Below, in pieces: positions 7,928 through 16,101 of a stretch of 64,000 nucleotides of DNA. The notes below the pieces were generated by a model. It ran no database searches, was not told the DNA's origin, and worked only from the letters and a program-made list of their open reading frames with translations. The stretch lies in assembly GCA_024222295.1 (NCBI GenBank), contig JAAEPF010000023.1, positions 124,001 to 188,000 of the forward strand. The letters run 5' to 3'. The stretch's first letter is position 1; every line of letters starts with the position of its first letter. Origin of the DNA: Actinomycetes bacterium (lineage in GTDB: Bacteria; Actinomycetota; Acidimicrobiia; Acidimicrobiales; Microtrichaceae). The translations under genes and the position numbers were made by a program.

Positions 7928-8989
7928 TCAGGTGAACAGGTCCAGGGATCCGCCGGGCGACTCCGGGACCACCTGCGCCGGGTCGGTGCCGAGTACGGCA
8001 CCGGTCACCTCGGCCATCACCACACGAATATCGTTGACCGTGCGCACGTCTCCCTCGTCGAGATCGGAGAGACCGGGCCAGTCACCCTTGACGCCGCCGT
8101 TCACTTCCGGGCCCGCCACGACCACAAGGCTGCCTCGCCCATGGTCACAGCCACCCGAGGAGTTGGGAGCCACGCGGCGCCCGAACTCGGTGATCACCAC
8201 CACGGTCGCGCCCGGCACCCCGGCCATCAGGGCATCGATGGAGCCATCGAGATCCGCCGCAAGGGACGCGAAGGCGCCATCGTTGGTGCCCTGGTTGTCA
8301 TGGGTGTCCCATCCACCGATGTTGACGACCGCCACCTCGGCGCCGACGCCCGCGTTCAGCGTCGCCACGGTGTCGGCAACACCGTGGTCGCGGCCGTCAC
8401 TACCGCCTGCACTGATCGACGAGGCGGTCCTGAGGGCGCCGAAACCGGACACCGCAGCCGCCTTGATCGGTGACGCGCTGGTGGCCCACATCTCCTCGAG
8501 GGTGTCGGTGAACTGCGGGAAGGGGTCGAGGCGGCCGTTGCCGATGCTCAACCCAGTGAGAGTTGTCGCTGTCACGACATCAGCCGATCCCGCGAGGAGG
8601 CGGGGCACCCCGGCCTGGCCGAAGCTGACGCCGCGGAAGGGGTTGGTGTCGCCGGCACTGGATGCCAAGTGCCTGCCCAGCCAGCCCGTGCCGTCGCCGG
8701 ATCCGCTCGATTTGCCGGCTTCCTCGACGCGGAACTGGGCGTCGAAGTGCGACCGCGAGAGTTCGGGGATCCCACAGGCGGGCACGAGGGCTACCTCACC
8801 CCTGACGAACCGGGCGTGCAGCTCACCGAGGGCCGGGTGCATGGCGAAGGTGCCGTCGAGCGGATTGGCGGCGCCGTCTGCGACGGCCAGGCCACTTCGC
8901 ACCGAGGCGTAGTCGGCGTCGCCGGTCGGCGGTGCGAGCGACAGGCCGTCCGCACCACCGCGAAGGAACACGACGATCAAGGGTCCCAT
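7928..8989 (-). CDS. DUF1501 family protein
   Basis: The protein (about 353 residues) matches the DUF1501 family, an alkaline-phosphatase-like fold of unknown substrate: LIVVFLRGGADGLSL at the start, a central GGWDTHDNQG and a late VVVITEFGRR with CDHGRGS, where His and Asp residues look like metal ligands. Most relatives carry a Tat signal, but this one starts directly at the first strand. It follows the DUF1800 gene with the stop and start overlapping (TGATG), AGGAG lying five bases before the ATG; the GTG at 8992 is the alternative. The pair is probably co-translated and may act as a two-part extracytoplasmic enzyme, the second part being carried by its Tat-exported partner (inference). 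Confidence 0.87.
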   Translation of the reverse strand: MGPLIVVFLRGGADGLSLAPPTGDADYASVRSGLAVADGAANPLDGTFAMHPALGELHARFVRGEVALVPACGIPELSRSHFDAQFRVEEAGKSSGSGDGTGWLGRHLASSAGDTNPFRGVSFGQAGVPRLLAGSADVVTATTLTGLSIGNGRLDPFPQFTDTLEEMWATSASPIKAAAVSGFGALRTASSISAGGSDGRDHGVADTVATLNAGVGAEVAVVNIGGWDTHDNQGTNDGAFASLAADLDGSIDALMAGVPGATVVVITEFGRRVAPNSSGGCDHGRGSLVVVAGPEVNGGVKGDWPGLSDLDEGDVRTVNDIRVVMAEVTGAVLGTDPAQVVPESPGGSLDLFT

Positions 8990-10503
8990 CACCGCTCCTG
9001 GAAGTCGGGGCTGGCGAAAACGAGGGTCCGCACGCCGATGGACTCTGCTTGTGAGCCCGGCTGGGCGCCGAGGTCGTTTCCGAGCGCTGTGGCAAGCTCA
9101 GGCGATGGCGCCCTGCCCAGCAGCGCTGTTGCCACCGACGTGCGGTCGGCGCCGTCCTCGGTGGAAGTGCCGGGCAGGGGATCGAGGGTCTGGAAGCCGG
9201 CGCCGGCGGTCAAGGCGGCATTCCAGCGGCCGACCATTGCGCCGGGGCTGATCCATGCCCTTCCCGGCAACGGGTAGCCGTTGGGTGCCGGCCAGGCCCA
9301 AGGCGACTGGCCCAGCACCCGCACGGTGCGGCCGAGCGGGTTCAGCAGGTCGTCGAGTTGGGACTCGGTGACCGGAGTGCTGCCCATCCGCAACATGGCG
9401 GCCACCAGGTCGATCGGACGACGCGGTATCGGGGTGCTGTCGGCGAATGCGGGCGAGTCCACGATCGAGCGAACCGCAGACGCAATCGAGGTGTCATCAG
9501 CGGTGAAGGCAGCTGCTGCATCGGCTACCACCGGGTCCGTAGGCGACACACTGTCGCCGACGAGGCGGACCGCCAGGCGGTGGCACACGTGGTTGGCCGT
9601 GGCCGGCAGGTGGGCGAGGTGGGCCAGGAAGTCCTCGCCGTCGCGCTCACCGGCACCGCTCGGGCGGTACCCGAGCACGTCGCCGGTCGCCGCCGGTCCG
9701 AGGTCATGCCAGGCCTGTCTGTAGGTGTACTCACGGGACTTCCTCACCAGCGAGAAGCCGCTGAGTACGTGGGCCGCCTTGAGCACATCTGTCTCGTCGT
9801 ATCCACCGTCGACACCGACGGTGTGCAGCTCCATCAGCTCGCGTGCGTAGTTCTCGTTGGGCACGTTGTCGCGATCGGCGCGGCTGCTGGCCTGGTCGAG
9901 GTAGGTGAGCATCGCCGCGTGCCGTGCCGAGGCAAGCAGCATGTCGGTGAAGCTGCCCATCGCATGGGGGCGGATCACCTCAGCGTCGTAGTAGGGGACG
10001 AAGAAGAGCTCGGGCTGCTGTCCGATCGACACGTGCAGGTGGTCGGACCAGAAGTCCACGAGCAGGGCGTGCAGCTGGCGGGACGACCAGGCGGCGCCGG
10101 CGGTCGTGCGGAGGGCGGTGGTCTCCACCGCGGCACGACGCCTGTTCTTGCTGCCCCCGTCCGACGGGGGTGTGGAGGCAATGTCCTCACCGCGGGCGTC
10201 GATTGCGGCGAACAGGTCGGCCATGGCGGGTGCCTCCGCCGCTGCAGGGTCCAGCTGGTCGGCCAGGTAGGCGTCCACCCCGCCCTCTGCCAGTGCAAGC
10301 AGCTCAGGACTCGGCCCGAAGGAGAGGCGACTGGCGAGCAGGAACGCGGCCGGGTCACCCGCGTTGCCGACCACGGTCGTGGTGGGGGTGGTGGTCGTGG
10401 GTGAGGGATGCTTGGGTGGGGTGCATGCCGCGACGGTCCCGGTGGCCCCGCAGATGGCCAACGCTTCCATCACCTGTCGCCTGGTCAGTTGCAGACGTGC
10501 CAT
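8989..10503 (-). CDS. DUF1800 family protein with Tat lipoprotein signal
   Basis: This protein of about 504 residues starts with a twin-arginine-like lipoprotein signal (LTRRQVMEALAICG, then VAAC). The DUF1800 hallmark is clear: DFWSDHLHVS, then NENYARELMELHTVGVDGGY, and AAHVLSGFSL. The family is widespread next to DUF1501 in planctomycetes and actinobacteria; its reaction is not established. ATG 10503 is chosen over GTG 10518 because the Tat motif then lies near the N-terminus. A Pro/Thr-rich linker (about residues 24-45) separates the signal from the domain. Confidence 0.87.
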   Translation of the reverse strand: MARLQLTRRQVMEALAICGATGTVAACTPPKHPSPTTTTPTTTVVGNAGDPAAFLLASRLSFGPSPELLALAEGGVDAYLADQLDPAAAEAPAMADLFAAIDARGEDIASTPPSDGGSKNRRRAAVETTALRTTAGAAWSSRQLHALLVDFWSDHLHVSIGQQPELFFVPYYDAEVIRPHAMGSFTDMLLASARHAAMLTYLDQASSRADRDNVPNENYARELMELHTVGVDGGYDETDVLKAAHVLSGFSLVRKSREYTYRQAWHDLGPAATGDVLGYRPSGAGERDGEDFLAHLAHLPATANHVCHRLAVRLVGDSVSPTDPVVADAAAAFTADDTSIASAVRSIVDSPAFADSTPIPRRPIDLVAAMLRMGSTPVTESQLDDLLNPLGRTVRVLGQSPWAWPAPNGYPLPGRAWISPGAMVGRWNAALTAGAGFQTLDPLPGTSTEDGADRTSVATALLGRAPSPELATALGNDLGAQPGSQAESIGVRTLVFASPDFQER

Positions 10504-10581
10504 GGCCGCACTGTGCACCCGAAAGGTTGGAGCGCGGTAAGAGGAAGTTCAGAATTCGTCAACGGTGTGGCCGGCGACGGA

Positions 10582-11535
10582 TCAGCCGATCTGGTCACGC
10601 AGCCCCGAGATCCACGATCGTGCATCCTCGTGCGCCGTGTTGGCTGCTGCGCGCCTGTCGGGACCATCGGCGCCAGCCGCTGGATAAGAGCCGAGGAACT
10701 TCACACCGCCCTGGTTGGCCTTGAGGGCACGTAGAGCGTCGGCCACCACCTCATCCGCAATGTGTCCCTCGAGGTCGAGCACGAAGCAGTAGTCACCGAG
10801 GTGGGTCTTGGTGGGACGGCTGAGCAGCAACGTCAGGTTGATCGACCGGGCGGCGAACTCCTGGAGGATCGACATGAGCGACCCGGGCTCATCCGCGCGC
10901 TGGTAGACGACTATCGAGGTCTTGTCGTGCCCCGTCGGTGCCGGAATCCCGTCGCGCCCCACGACCACGAATCGGGTCTGGTTCTCGGGATGGTCCTCTA
11001 TGCCCGTCGCGGCGATCTCGAGCCCGTAGACCTCCGCGGCGCGTTCATTGCCGATGGCGGCAAGCGTCGGATCGGCCTGCTTCGCGACGAGGGCCGCAGC
11101 CTCCGCCGTGGAGTTGGCGGCCAGATGCTCTGCATCGGCGAGGTTGGTGCGCAACCAGGAGCGGCACTGCGCAGTGGCCACCGGGATCGACATCACGCCG
11201 CGGATGGCATCGAGCGACGTGCCGGGGGCCACGAGCAGGTTCATCGCCACCGGCTCGAGGAGCTCGCGCTGCACCAGCAACTCGACGTCCATGGCAAGTG
11301 TGTCGATCGTGGCGTTGACCGTGCCTTCGATGGCGTTCTCGATCGGCACGACGCCGAAGTCGGCCGGCCCCTCGTGTACCGCGAAGAGCACATCGACCAT
11401 GGAGTCACATGGCATGAGTTCGCCTGCGCTGAGGTCGGCCTCGCGGTGCAGGGCCTGCTCGGTGAACGTGCCGGCCGGGCCGAGGAACGCGACGCGTCGC
11501 TCCTGGTCTCCGGTCGGATCGGGGCTCTGGGGCAT
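10582..11535 (-). CDS. pheA: prephenate dehydratase
   Basis: PheA converts prephenate to phenylpyruvate in phenylalanine synthesis. The 317-residue protein has the periplasmic-binding-protein-like catalytic domain (VAFLGPAGTFTEQAL near the start, VVPIENAIEGTVNATIDTL, and the NQTRFVVV catalytic Thr-Arg-Phe motif) and a C-terminal ACT domain (about 205-295) for feedback by phenylalanine. In that domain the usual ESRP reads LSRP (LTLLLSRPTKTHLGDY), losing the Glu of the effector-binding signature. The start at 11535 places the domain at the N-terminus as in monofunctional PheA; a longer frame to 11964 would run through the divergent gene at 11626. Confidence 0.95.
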   Translation of the reverse strand: MPQSPDPTGDQERRVAFLGPAGTFTEQALHREADLSAGELMPCDSMVDVLFAVHEGPADFGVVPIENAIEGTVNATIDTLAMDVELLVQRELLEPVAMNLLVAPGTSLDAIRGVMSIPVATAQCRSWLRTNLADAEHLAANSTAEAAALVAKQADPTLAAIGNERAAEVYGLEIAATGIEDHPENQTRFVVVGRDGIPAPTGHDKTSIVVYQRADEPGSLMSILQEFAARSINLTLLLSRPTKTHLGDYCFVLDLEGHIADEVVADALRALKANQGGVKFLGSYPAAGADGPDRRAAANTAHEDARSWISGLRDQIG

Positions 11536-11625
11536 GGCACCGAGGCTACCGGCGTCGCCGTCGGTCACCCTCAACCCGTTTCGCGGCTGTGAGGGGGGAG
11601 CCGGCAGCAGTCGTAGTCTTGCTGC

Positions 11626-11991
11626 GTGTACCCCGATGCTCTGGACGGAACCCGATGGGCACTCGAGTACGTGACCCTGCGGGGAGTGAGCCACATGGTG
11701 AGTGGCAGGCGTATCCCGGAGCTGGCCTTCCTCGATGGCAGGGTGTCGGGCGACGACGGTGTCAACCTCGGCGAGGGCACCTACTCCTTGCGCGGCAATG
11801 CCCTCACGGTTGCGATCGACACCGTGACGTCGCTGCAGTACGGCTCGGAGCCGCTGGTCGAGTACGACCTCTTCGAGTACCTCCGTGGTGCACGCTTGGC
11901 CACGGTGCACGCCGACTTCCTGCACATCGCGTTCGGTGAGGGATCCGACGAGCTCGTCTACCACTCCGAGGTACTGGAGACCCCGGCGTGA
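11626..11991 (+). CDS. small META/HslJ-like protein
   Basis: A 121-residue cytoplasmic protein with a GTG start. LDGTRWALEYVTLRG, ELAFLDGRVSGDDGVNLGEG and TYSLRGNALTV follow the pattern of META (HslJ-like) domains, although the usual GCN turn reads GVN. No signal peptide is visible, unlike most META proteins. The role is unknown. It is transcribed divergently from pheA across about 90 bp and converges on the desaturase gene. Confidence 0.65.
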   Translation: MYPDALDGTRWALEYVTLRGVSHMVSGRRIPELAFLDGRVSGDDGVNLGEGTYSLRGNALTVAIDTVTSLQYGSEPLVEYDLFEYLRGARLATVHADFLHIAFGEGSDELVYHSEVLETPA

Positions 11992-12015
11992 CCGGCCGGC
12001 GTCCCGGCACCCCGG

Positions 12016-13077
12016 TCAGTTCCTCGGGAAGTCGGTGCCACCTGCAGCGGTGTCGCTCAGGTCGACACCCTTTTCGGCCAGGTCGACGTCGTCACCCGGG
12101 GCCGGCTCGGGCACGCCGCTTCGGGCGTGGCGCCAAAGGGCCAGGTAGCTGGGCCACTCGAGCTCGGCGGTGATGTAACCCGCCTCTTCGAGCTCGCGCT
12201 GCAGTGCGGGGAGCTTGGAGAACGGCACGCCGATGTCGACGTGGTGCGCGAGGTGGTAGCCGGTGTTGAACGGCACGAACACGAACTTGGCGATCCACGA
12301 CTGCCGGATGTGGTGGGTGGTCACCCTGCGGTCGGGCGACGCCCCCAGGCCGCCGTGTTCGGCAACCGAACGCAGGCGGTTGAGCACCCGCCATACGGTC
12401 ATCCAGGGCAACAGCCAGAACACGGGCCACACCCACCAGTGACCGGTCGCCAGCCACATTCCGGCAAACATGAGAGCCTGCACCCCGAGGATGCGCAACA
12501 CGATCGGGCGCGCGGTGGGGCTCCTGAGTGCGCCGAGGAGTCCCATGAGGTTCTTCCACCCGGAGTTGCCGAACAGGTCGCGGCGCATCTTGCGCCACCA
12601 CGAGTCAGCCGGCACCGGGTATCCGCGGTAGTAGGCGATGTCGGGCTCGTTGCGCCCGAACTCCTCCTTGTGGTGCGCCATGTGGCCGCGCCTGTATGCC
12701 TCGATGGGAACGAATGCGGGGTAGGCGACGAGCCAGCGGCCCACCCAGTCGTTGGCCTTCTTGTTGCTGAACAGCAGCCTGTGGGCCGCTTCGTGCATGA
12801 GGATGGCGAAGCGCACCATGCCTCGGCCGCACAGCAGCCACGCCAGTATCCACCCGAGCGGGTTGCCCCACCAGGCTGCCAACACCACTGCGCCGACCGA
12901 CTGGAGCCACACACCGATCACGTGGGCGGCGTTGGCGGCGTTGGGGATGCGGTACAGGTCGTCACGGAGCTCGCCGAGTGGGCGACCGTCTTCGTTGAGG
13001 CGGTCGGTGGGCAGTGCATCGGTCAGGGTGCCGTCGGGCGGGAACATCGTTGCGGGCACCACGCGGGCTGAAGTCAT
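12016..13077 (-). CDS. fatty-acid desaturase (membrane di-iron)
   Basis: The roughly 353-residue protein carries the three histidine boxes of membrane desaturases: HEAAH, HMAHH and YHLAHHVD, with membrane helices between them (about residues 50-105 and 175-235). It should insert a double bond in an acyl chain or hydroxylate a lipid, using O2 and an electron donor not encoded nearby. ATG 13077 is preferred because a promoter-like TTGACT and TAAGAT pair on the minus strand would place the transcript start only a few bases upstream, giving a leaderless mRNA; ATG 13086 is the alternative. A palindrome overlaps the -10 region. A PaaX-type regulator gene lies divergently 76 bp away. Confidence 0.9.
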   Translation of the reverse strand: MTSARVVPATMFPPDGTLTDALPTDRLNEDGRPLGELRDDLYRIPNAANAAHVIGVWLQSVGAVVLAAWWGNPLGWILAWLLCGRGMVRFAILMHEAAHRLLFSNKKANDWVGRWLVAYPAFVPIEAYRRGHMAHHKEEFGRNEPDIAYYRGYPVPADSWWRKMRRDLFGNSGWKNLMGLLGALRSPTARPIVLRILGVQALMFAGMWLATGHWWVWPVFWLLPWMTVWRVLNRLRSVAEHGGLGASPDRRVTTHHIRQSWIAKFVFVPFNTGYHLAHHVDIGVPFSKLPALQRELEEAGYITAELEWPSYLALWRHARSGVPEPAPGDDVDLAEKGVDLSDTAAGGTDFPRN

Positions 13078-13082
13078 GGACA

Positions 13083-13115
13083 CCATCTTACAGATGGGGT
13101 CACAGCTGTAGTCAA
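13083..13115 (-). promoter_or_regulatory. putative desaturase promoter with overlapping operator-like palindrome
   Basis: On the minus strand TTGACT (13110-13115) is followed by TGTAAGAT (13085-13092) at -35/-10 spacing (17 bp to TGTAAG, 19 bp to TAAGAT). A perfect inverted repeat CCATCT-tac-AGATGG (13083-13097) covers the -10. The expected transcript start is within a few bases of ATG 13077. A repressor bound to the repeat would block the promoter; the adjacent PaaX-type protein is an obvious candidate, but this is inference. Confidence 0.4.
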
Positions 13116-13153
13116 GGTGTAATGCCATCGGACCCTTGGTAGGATCGACCTCC

Positions 13154-13951
13154 GTGACCGAGCGCCCCGCCCCCATCGTCGGCGGCAAGCCCCTGCCACC
13201 GCTCACCGCCCGCTCCGTCGTGGCGTCCGTGCTGCTCGGTACCCACCCCCCGGTGATGTCGGCGCGTGCCCTGGTGCGCTCCGCCACCTTGTTCGGCCTC
13301 GCCGAAGGAACCGTGCGCACCGCGATATCCCGGATGGTGACCAACGGCGAGCTGTCGCCACAGGGTGAGCATCGCTACGAGCTCGCCGGCGACCTCGCCG
13401 AACGCCAACGGCGTCAGCAGGCCAGCCGCCGCCCTCGGCTGCGCACGTGGGGTGGCCAGTGGGAGATGTGGGTGGTGCCCACCGCCGCCCGTGAAGCGGG
13501 CCGACGCGCCGAGTTGCGACGCGCCGCGCGGGCGCTGCGCCTCGCCGAGGTGCGTGAAGGGGTGTGGATGCGCCCCGACAACCTCGACCCGGCGAGGCTG
13601 CCGGGCCAACGGGAAGTCATCGCCGCTCAGGCGCGCCGAATGACGGCCCAGCCAGACGCCGACGACGAGCTGGTGTCGATGCTGTGGGGCCTCGACTCCT
13701 GGAACGACGGGGCGCTCGAACTGCGAAGGTTGATGGCTCCGATCAAGAAACGACTCGACGCCGACGATGTGGAGGTGCTGGGCAGCGGATTCGTGCTGGC
13801 GGCTGCGGTGCTGCGTCACCTCAACGAAGACCCGTTGCTCCCGCGCGAGTTGTTGTCCCGCCACTGGCAGGGCGACCGCCTGCGGGCCGACTACGAGTCG
13901 TATGACGCCGCCTACAGCGCCACGCTCACCCGCTGGCTGCTTGCCGACTGA
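13154..13951 (+). CDS. PaaX family transcriptional regulator
   Basis: The 265-residue protein matches the PaaX family of GntR-like winged-helix repressors. The N-terminal DNA-binding part shows SARALVRSATLFGLAEGTVR and TAISRMVTNGELS; a central domain carries LRTWGGQWEMWVV; the C-terminal domain ends in LPRELLSRHWQGDRLRADY, typical of PaaX. PaaX itself senses phenylacetyl-CoA, but no paa genes are visible here, so the ligand is probably another acyl-CoA or unknown. GTG 13154 is chosen with AGGA nine bases upstream; a TTG at 13136 is less likely. It is divergent from the desaturase, which it may control. Confidence 0.85.
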   Translation: MTERPAPIVGGKPLPPLTARSVVASVLLGTHPPVMSARALVRSATLFGLAEGTVRTAISRMVTNGELSPQGEHRYELAGDLAERQRRQQASRRPRLRTWGGQWEMWVVPTAAREAGRRAELRRAARALRLAEVREGVWMRPDNLDPARLPGQREVIAAQARRMTAQPDADDELVSMLWGLDSWNDGALELRRLMAPIKKRLDADDVEVLGSGFVLAAAVLRHLNEDPLLPRELLSRHWQGDRLRADYESYDAAYSATLTRWLLAD

Positions 13952-13957
13952 ACCGTC

Positions 13958-13985
13958 GGGCACCGAGTCGAACGATTCGGTGCCC
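13958..13985 (+). terminator. hairpin terminator after the PaaX-type gene
   Basis: GGGCACCGAGTCG (13958-13970) pairs with CGATTCGGTGCCC (13973-13985) over 13 positions with one G-T wobble and a two-base gap at the tip. It begins seven bases after the stop codon and ends 18 bases before the next start. No U tract follows. Confidence 0.55.
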
Positions 13986-14003
13986 ACGGCGTAGCGTCTT
14001 GGT

Positions 14004-14720
14004 GTGAGCGACGACCGTTTCTACTTCCGCCAGCTCCTTGCCGGAGCCGACTTCGCCGAGTCCGACCTTCTCGCACAGCAGATGGTCAACTTCTCCTACC
14101 TGATCGGAGACCGCGAGAGCGGCGAGTGCCTGGTGGTCGATCCTGCGTACGGTGTCGCGGAACTCAAGTCCATCGCCGAGTCCGACGGCATGACCATCGC
14201 CGGCGCACTCGTGACCCACTACCACCCCGATCATTGCGGCGGCGACATGATGGGCATGCGCATCGAGGGCGTCACCGAGCTGCTGGCCCTGCAGTCGATG
14301 CCGGTGCACGTGCAGGCAGACGAGGCCGAGTACGTGCTCAAGGTCACCGATCTCGAGGCGGGCGACCTGGTCCAGCACAGCTCAGGCGACAAGGTCAGCG
14401 TCGGCGAGGTCGACGTGACCCTGCTGCACACTCCCGGCCATACCCCGGGGAGCCAGTGCTTCCTGGTTGAGAACAACCTCGTCGCGGGCGACACGCTCTT
14501 CCTACAGGGTTGTGGCCGCACCGACCTGCCCGGCGGTGATCCGGCGCAGCTCTACGAGAGCATCACGACGCGACTCGCCAAGGTGCCCGACACCGCCACC
14601 CTGTTTCCCGGCCACCTGTACTCGCCTAAGCCGTCGGAGCAGATGGGCGAGGTACGCCGTTCGAACATGGTGTTCAAGCCCCGCTCGGCTTCGGAATGGC
14701 TGCGGATCTTCGGGTCCTGA
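14004..14720 (+). CDS. MBL-fold metallo-hydrolase (glyoxalase II/persulfide dioxygenase-like)
   Basis: The 238-residue protein has the metallo-beta-lactamase signature THYHPDHCGGD, a second histidine in HTPGHTPGS, an aspartate in VAGDTLF and a late histidine in LFPGHLYS. These are the dinuclear metal ligands of the glyoxalase II-like group, which includes hydroxyacylglutathione hydrolases and persulfide dioxygenases. It is somewhat longer than minimal members because of an insertion around residues 85-125. The start is GTG. A terminator-like hairpin separates it from the upstream regulator, so it is probably transcribed alone. Confidence 0.85.
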   Translation: MSDDRFYFRQLLAGADFAESDLLAQQMVNFSYLIGDRESGECLVVDPAYGVAELKSIAESDGMTIAGALVTHYHPDHCGGDMMGMRIEGVTELLALQSMPVHVQADEAEYVLKVTDLEAGDLVQHSSGDKVSVGEVDVTLLHTPGHTPGSQCFLVENNLVAGDTLFLQGCGRTDLPGGDPAQLYESITTRLAKVPDTATLFPGHLYSPKPSEQMGEVRRSNMVFKPRSASEWLRIFGS

Positions 14721-14739
14721 GGCGGGTCGCTGCGGTTGC

Positions 14740-15321
14740 TCAGGTGTCGGTGCCACGTCGCCCGCCGGCGACTCCCGCGGCACCGGCACCCGGAAGCACC
14801 CGGCAGAGGGTGAACACGCCCAGTGCGCGCAGAGCAGCTCCCACCCGGTCGTCCCACTCACTCATGGGTTCGCTCCAGTAGATCTGAAGAGCCCCCAGCA
14901 TGCGGTTTCCGTCGCGCAACGGTAGATGCACGGCGCTCGAGTAGCCGAGGTCGCCTGCGCGGCCCGAGACGGGCAGCGGCAGGTCGCCCGCAGCTTCCAC
15001 GAGTACGAACCGCGACGGCTGCAGTGAGGGCATGGCCCAGGGGAACTCCTCAGCCTGCTGGTCGCGCAACAATGGCGATGCCAGGTGTGGTGGTGCAAGG
15101 CCCATGCAACGCACGGTGTTCGAGTCGCACTTGTACAGCGCCACCTGCGCGGCGCCCGTCATCTCGGCTGCCACCTCCACCAGTTCCTGGGCCAGGCGCG
15201 AGGGCGTCCAGCTCGCGGCCGAGTCGATCACGGCATCGAGGGCGGCCGTGGGCACTCCGGGCGGAAGGAACGATCGCTCGTCACTGACGGCGTCGAGGCG
15301 CGGGTCGTTTCTGATAATCAC
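14740..15321 (-). CDS. GAF domain protein
   Basis: This 193-residue soluble protein contains one GAF domain (about residues 30-170): LVEVAAEMTGAAQVALYKCD, LGYSSAVHLPLRDG and MLGALQIYWSEP. No output domain is attached, so it may be a stand-alone sensor or a partner of a separate signalling protein. The start is GTG. The last residues are Gly/Ala/Arg-rich and probably disordered. It lies downstream of doxX on the same strand after a 104-bp gap, which may hold its own promoter. Confidence 0.75.
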   Translation of the reverse strand: MIIRNDPRLDAVSDERSFLPPGVPTAALDAVIDSAASWTPSRLAQELVEVAAEMTGAAQVALYKCDSNTVRCMGLAPPHLASPLLRDQQAEEFPWAMPSLQPSRFVLVEAAGDLPLPVSGRAGDLGYSSAVHLPLRDGNRMLGALQIYWSEPMSEWDDRVGAALRALGVFTLCRVLPGAGAAGVAGGRRGTDT

Positions 15322-15425
15322 CAGTCCGGGGATCGGCGCGATCCTCGTCCGACTGAAATCGTTTCGTGCCCACGCGCGCGGGTCGGCGGGCCGATGCCTG
15401 CAGGGCGCCTCGTGCAGAAGCTGGT

Positions 15426-15956
15426 TCAGGTGTCCGCAGTCGGCGGATCCGGGCGGTGGAAGAGCGCAAGCGTGCCGAAGCCAGCGACCAGGCCCAGGCC
15501 GGCCGAGATCGCAAGGCCGGTCCAGCCAGCGAGGTCCTCACCGATTCCCAGCAGGTGGTCCACCGACCACTGGCCGGCGCCCAGCGTGCCCACGGCGATC
15601 GCCACGGCCCCGATCACGAAGTTGTACTCCCAGCCGTCCTTGAACACGAAGAACTCGCCACGGTGGGTGAACCAGGCCACGACCATCACACCGACCATGC
15701 CTGCGGCCGCGAACGGTGTGAGCAGCCCGATGGTCATCAGCACGCCGGTTCCGGTTTCGGTCAGGGCCGCCGCCCACGCGTTGAGCTTGCCCGGCTTCAT
15801 TCCCATCGACTCGAACCAGCCGGCGGTGCCCTCGATGCGTCCGCCGAGGAACAGCTTCTGGTAGCCGTGGGCGAACAGCATCGGACCCAGCGCCAGGCGC
15901 AGGATCAGCATGGCCGTATCGAAGCTGGATGAAGTGTCGGCGAGCAGGGTTCCCAT
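15426..15956 (-). CDS. DoxX family membrane protein
   Basis: The 176-residue protein shows four membrane helices and the DoxX signature (LILRLALGPMLFAHGYQKLF, then WAAALTETGTGVLMTIGLLT). DoxX-type proteins are associated with quinone-linked redox or thiol stress functions, but the activity of this group is poorly defined. ATG 15956 aligns with the family N-terminus; the upstream in-frame extension would run into the divergent gene's region and looks non-coding. The C-terminus is soluble and short. Confidence 0.85.
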   Translation of the reverse strand: MGTLLADTSSSFDTAMLILRLALGPMLFAHGYQKLFLGGRIEGTAGWFESMGMKPGKLNAWAAALTETGTGVLMTIGLLTPFAAAGMVGVMVVAWFTHRGEFFVFKDGWEYNFVIGAVAIAVGTLGAGQWSVDHLLGIGEDLAGWTGLAISAGLGLVAGFGTLALFHRPDPPTADT

Positions 15957-16101
15957 GCAGGCGATCCTAAACGGATGCTGCAGCGCGCTCCCTTTTCGGA
16001 ACGGCCCGCGCCGCGGGGCTCTGGACAACCCAGGGTGGTGCTGTGGTTGACTTGTCAGGTCGGCACAGTGCCCGCTGGGGGACGCGGACCACAGGTGACG
16101 G

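Noticed and set aside
15085-15864. Long plus-strand frame across the GAF and doxX genes
   Set aside because: It runs antisense to two proteins with recognisable family motifs and spans their intergenic gap.
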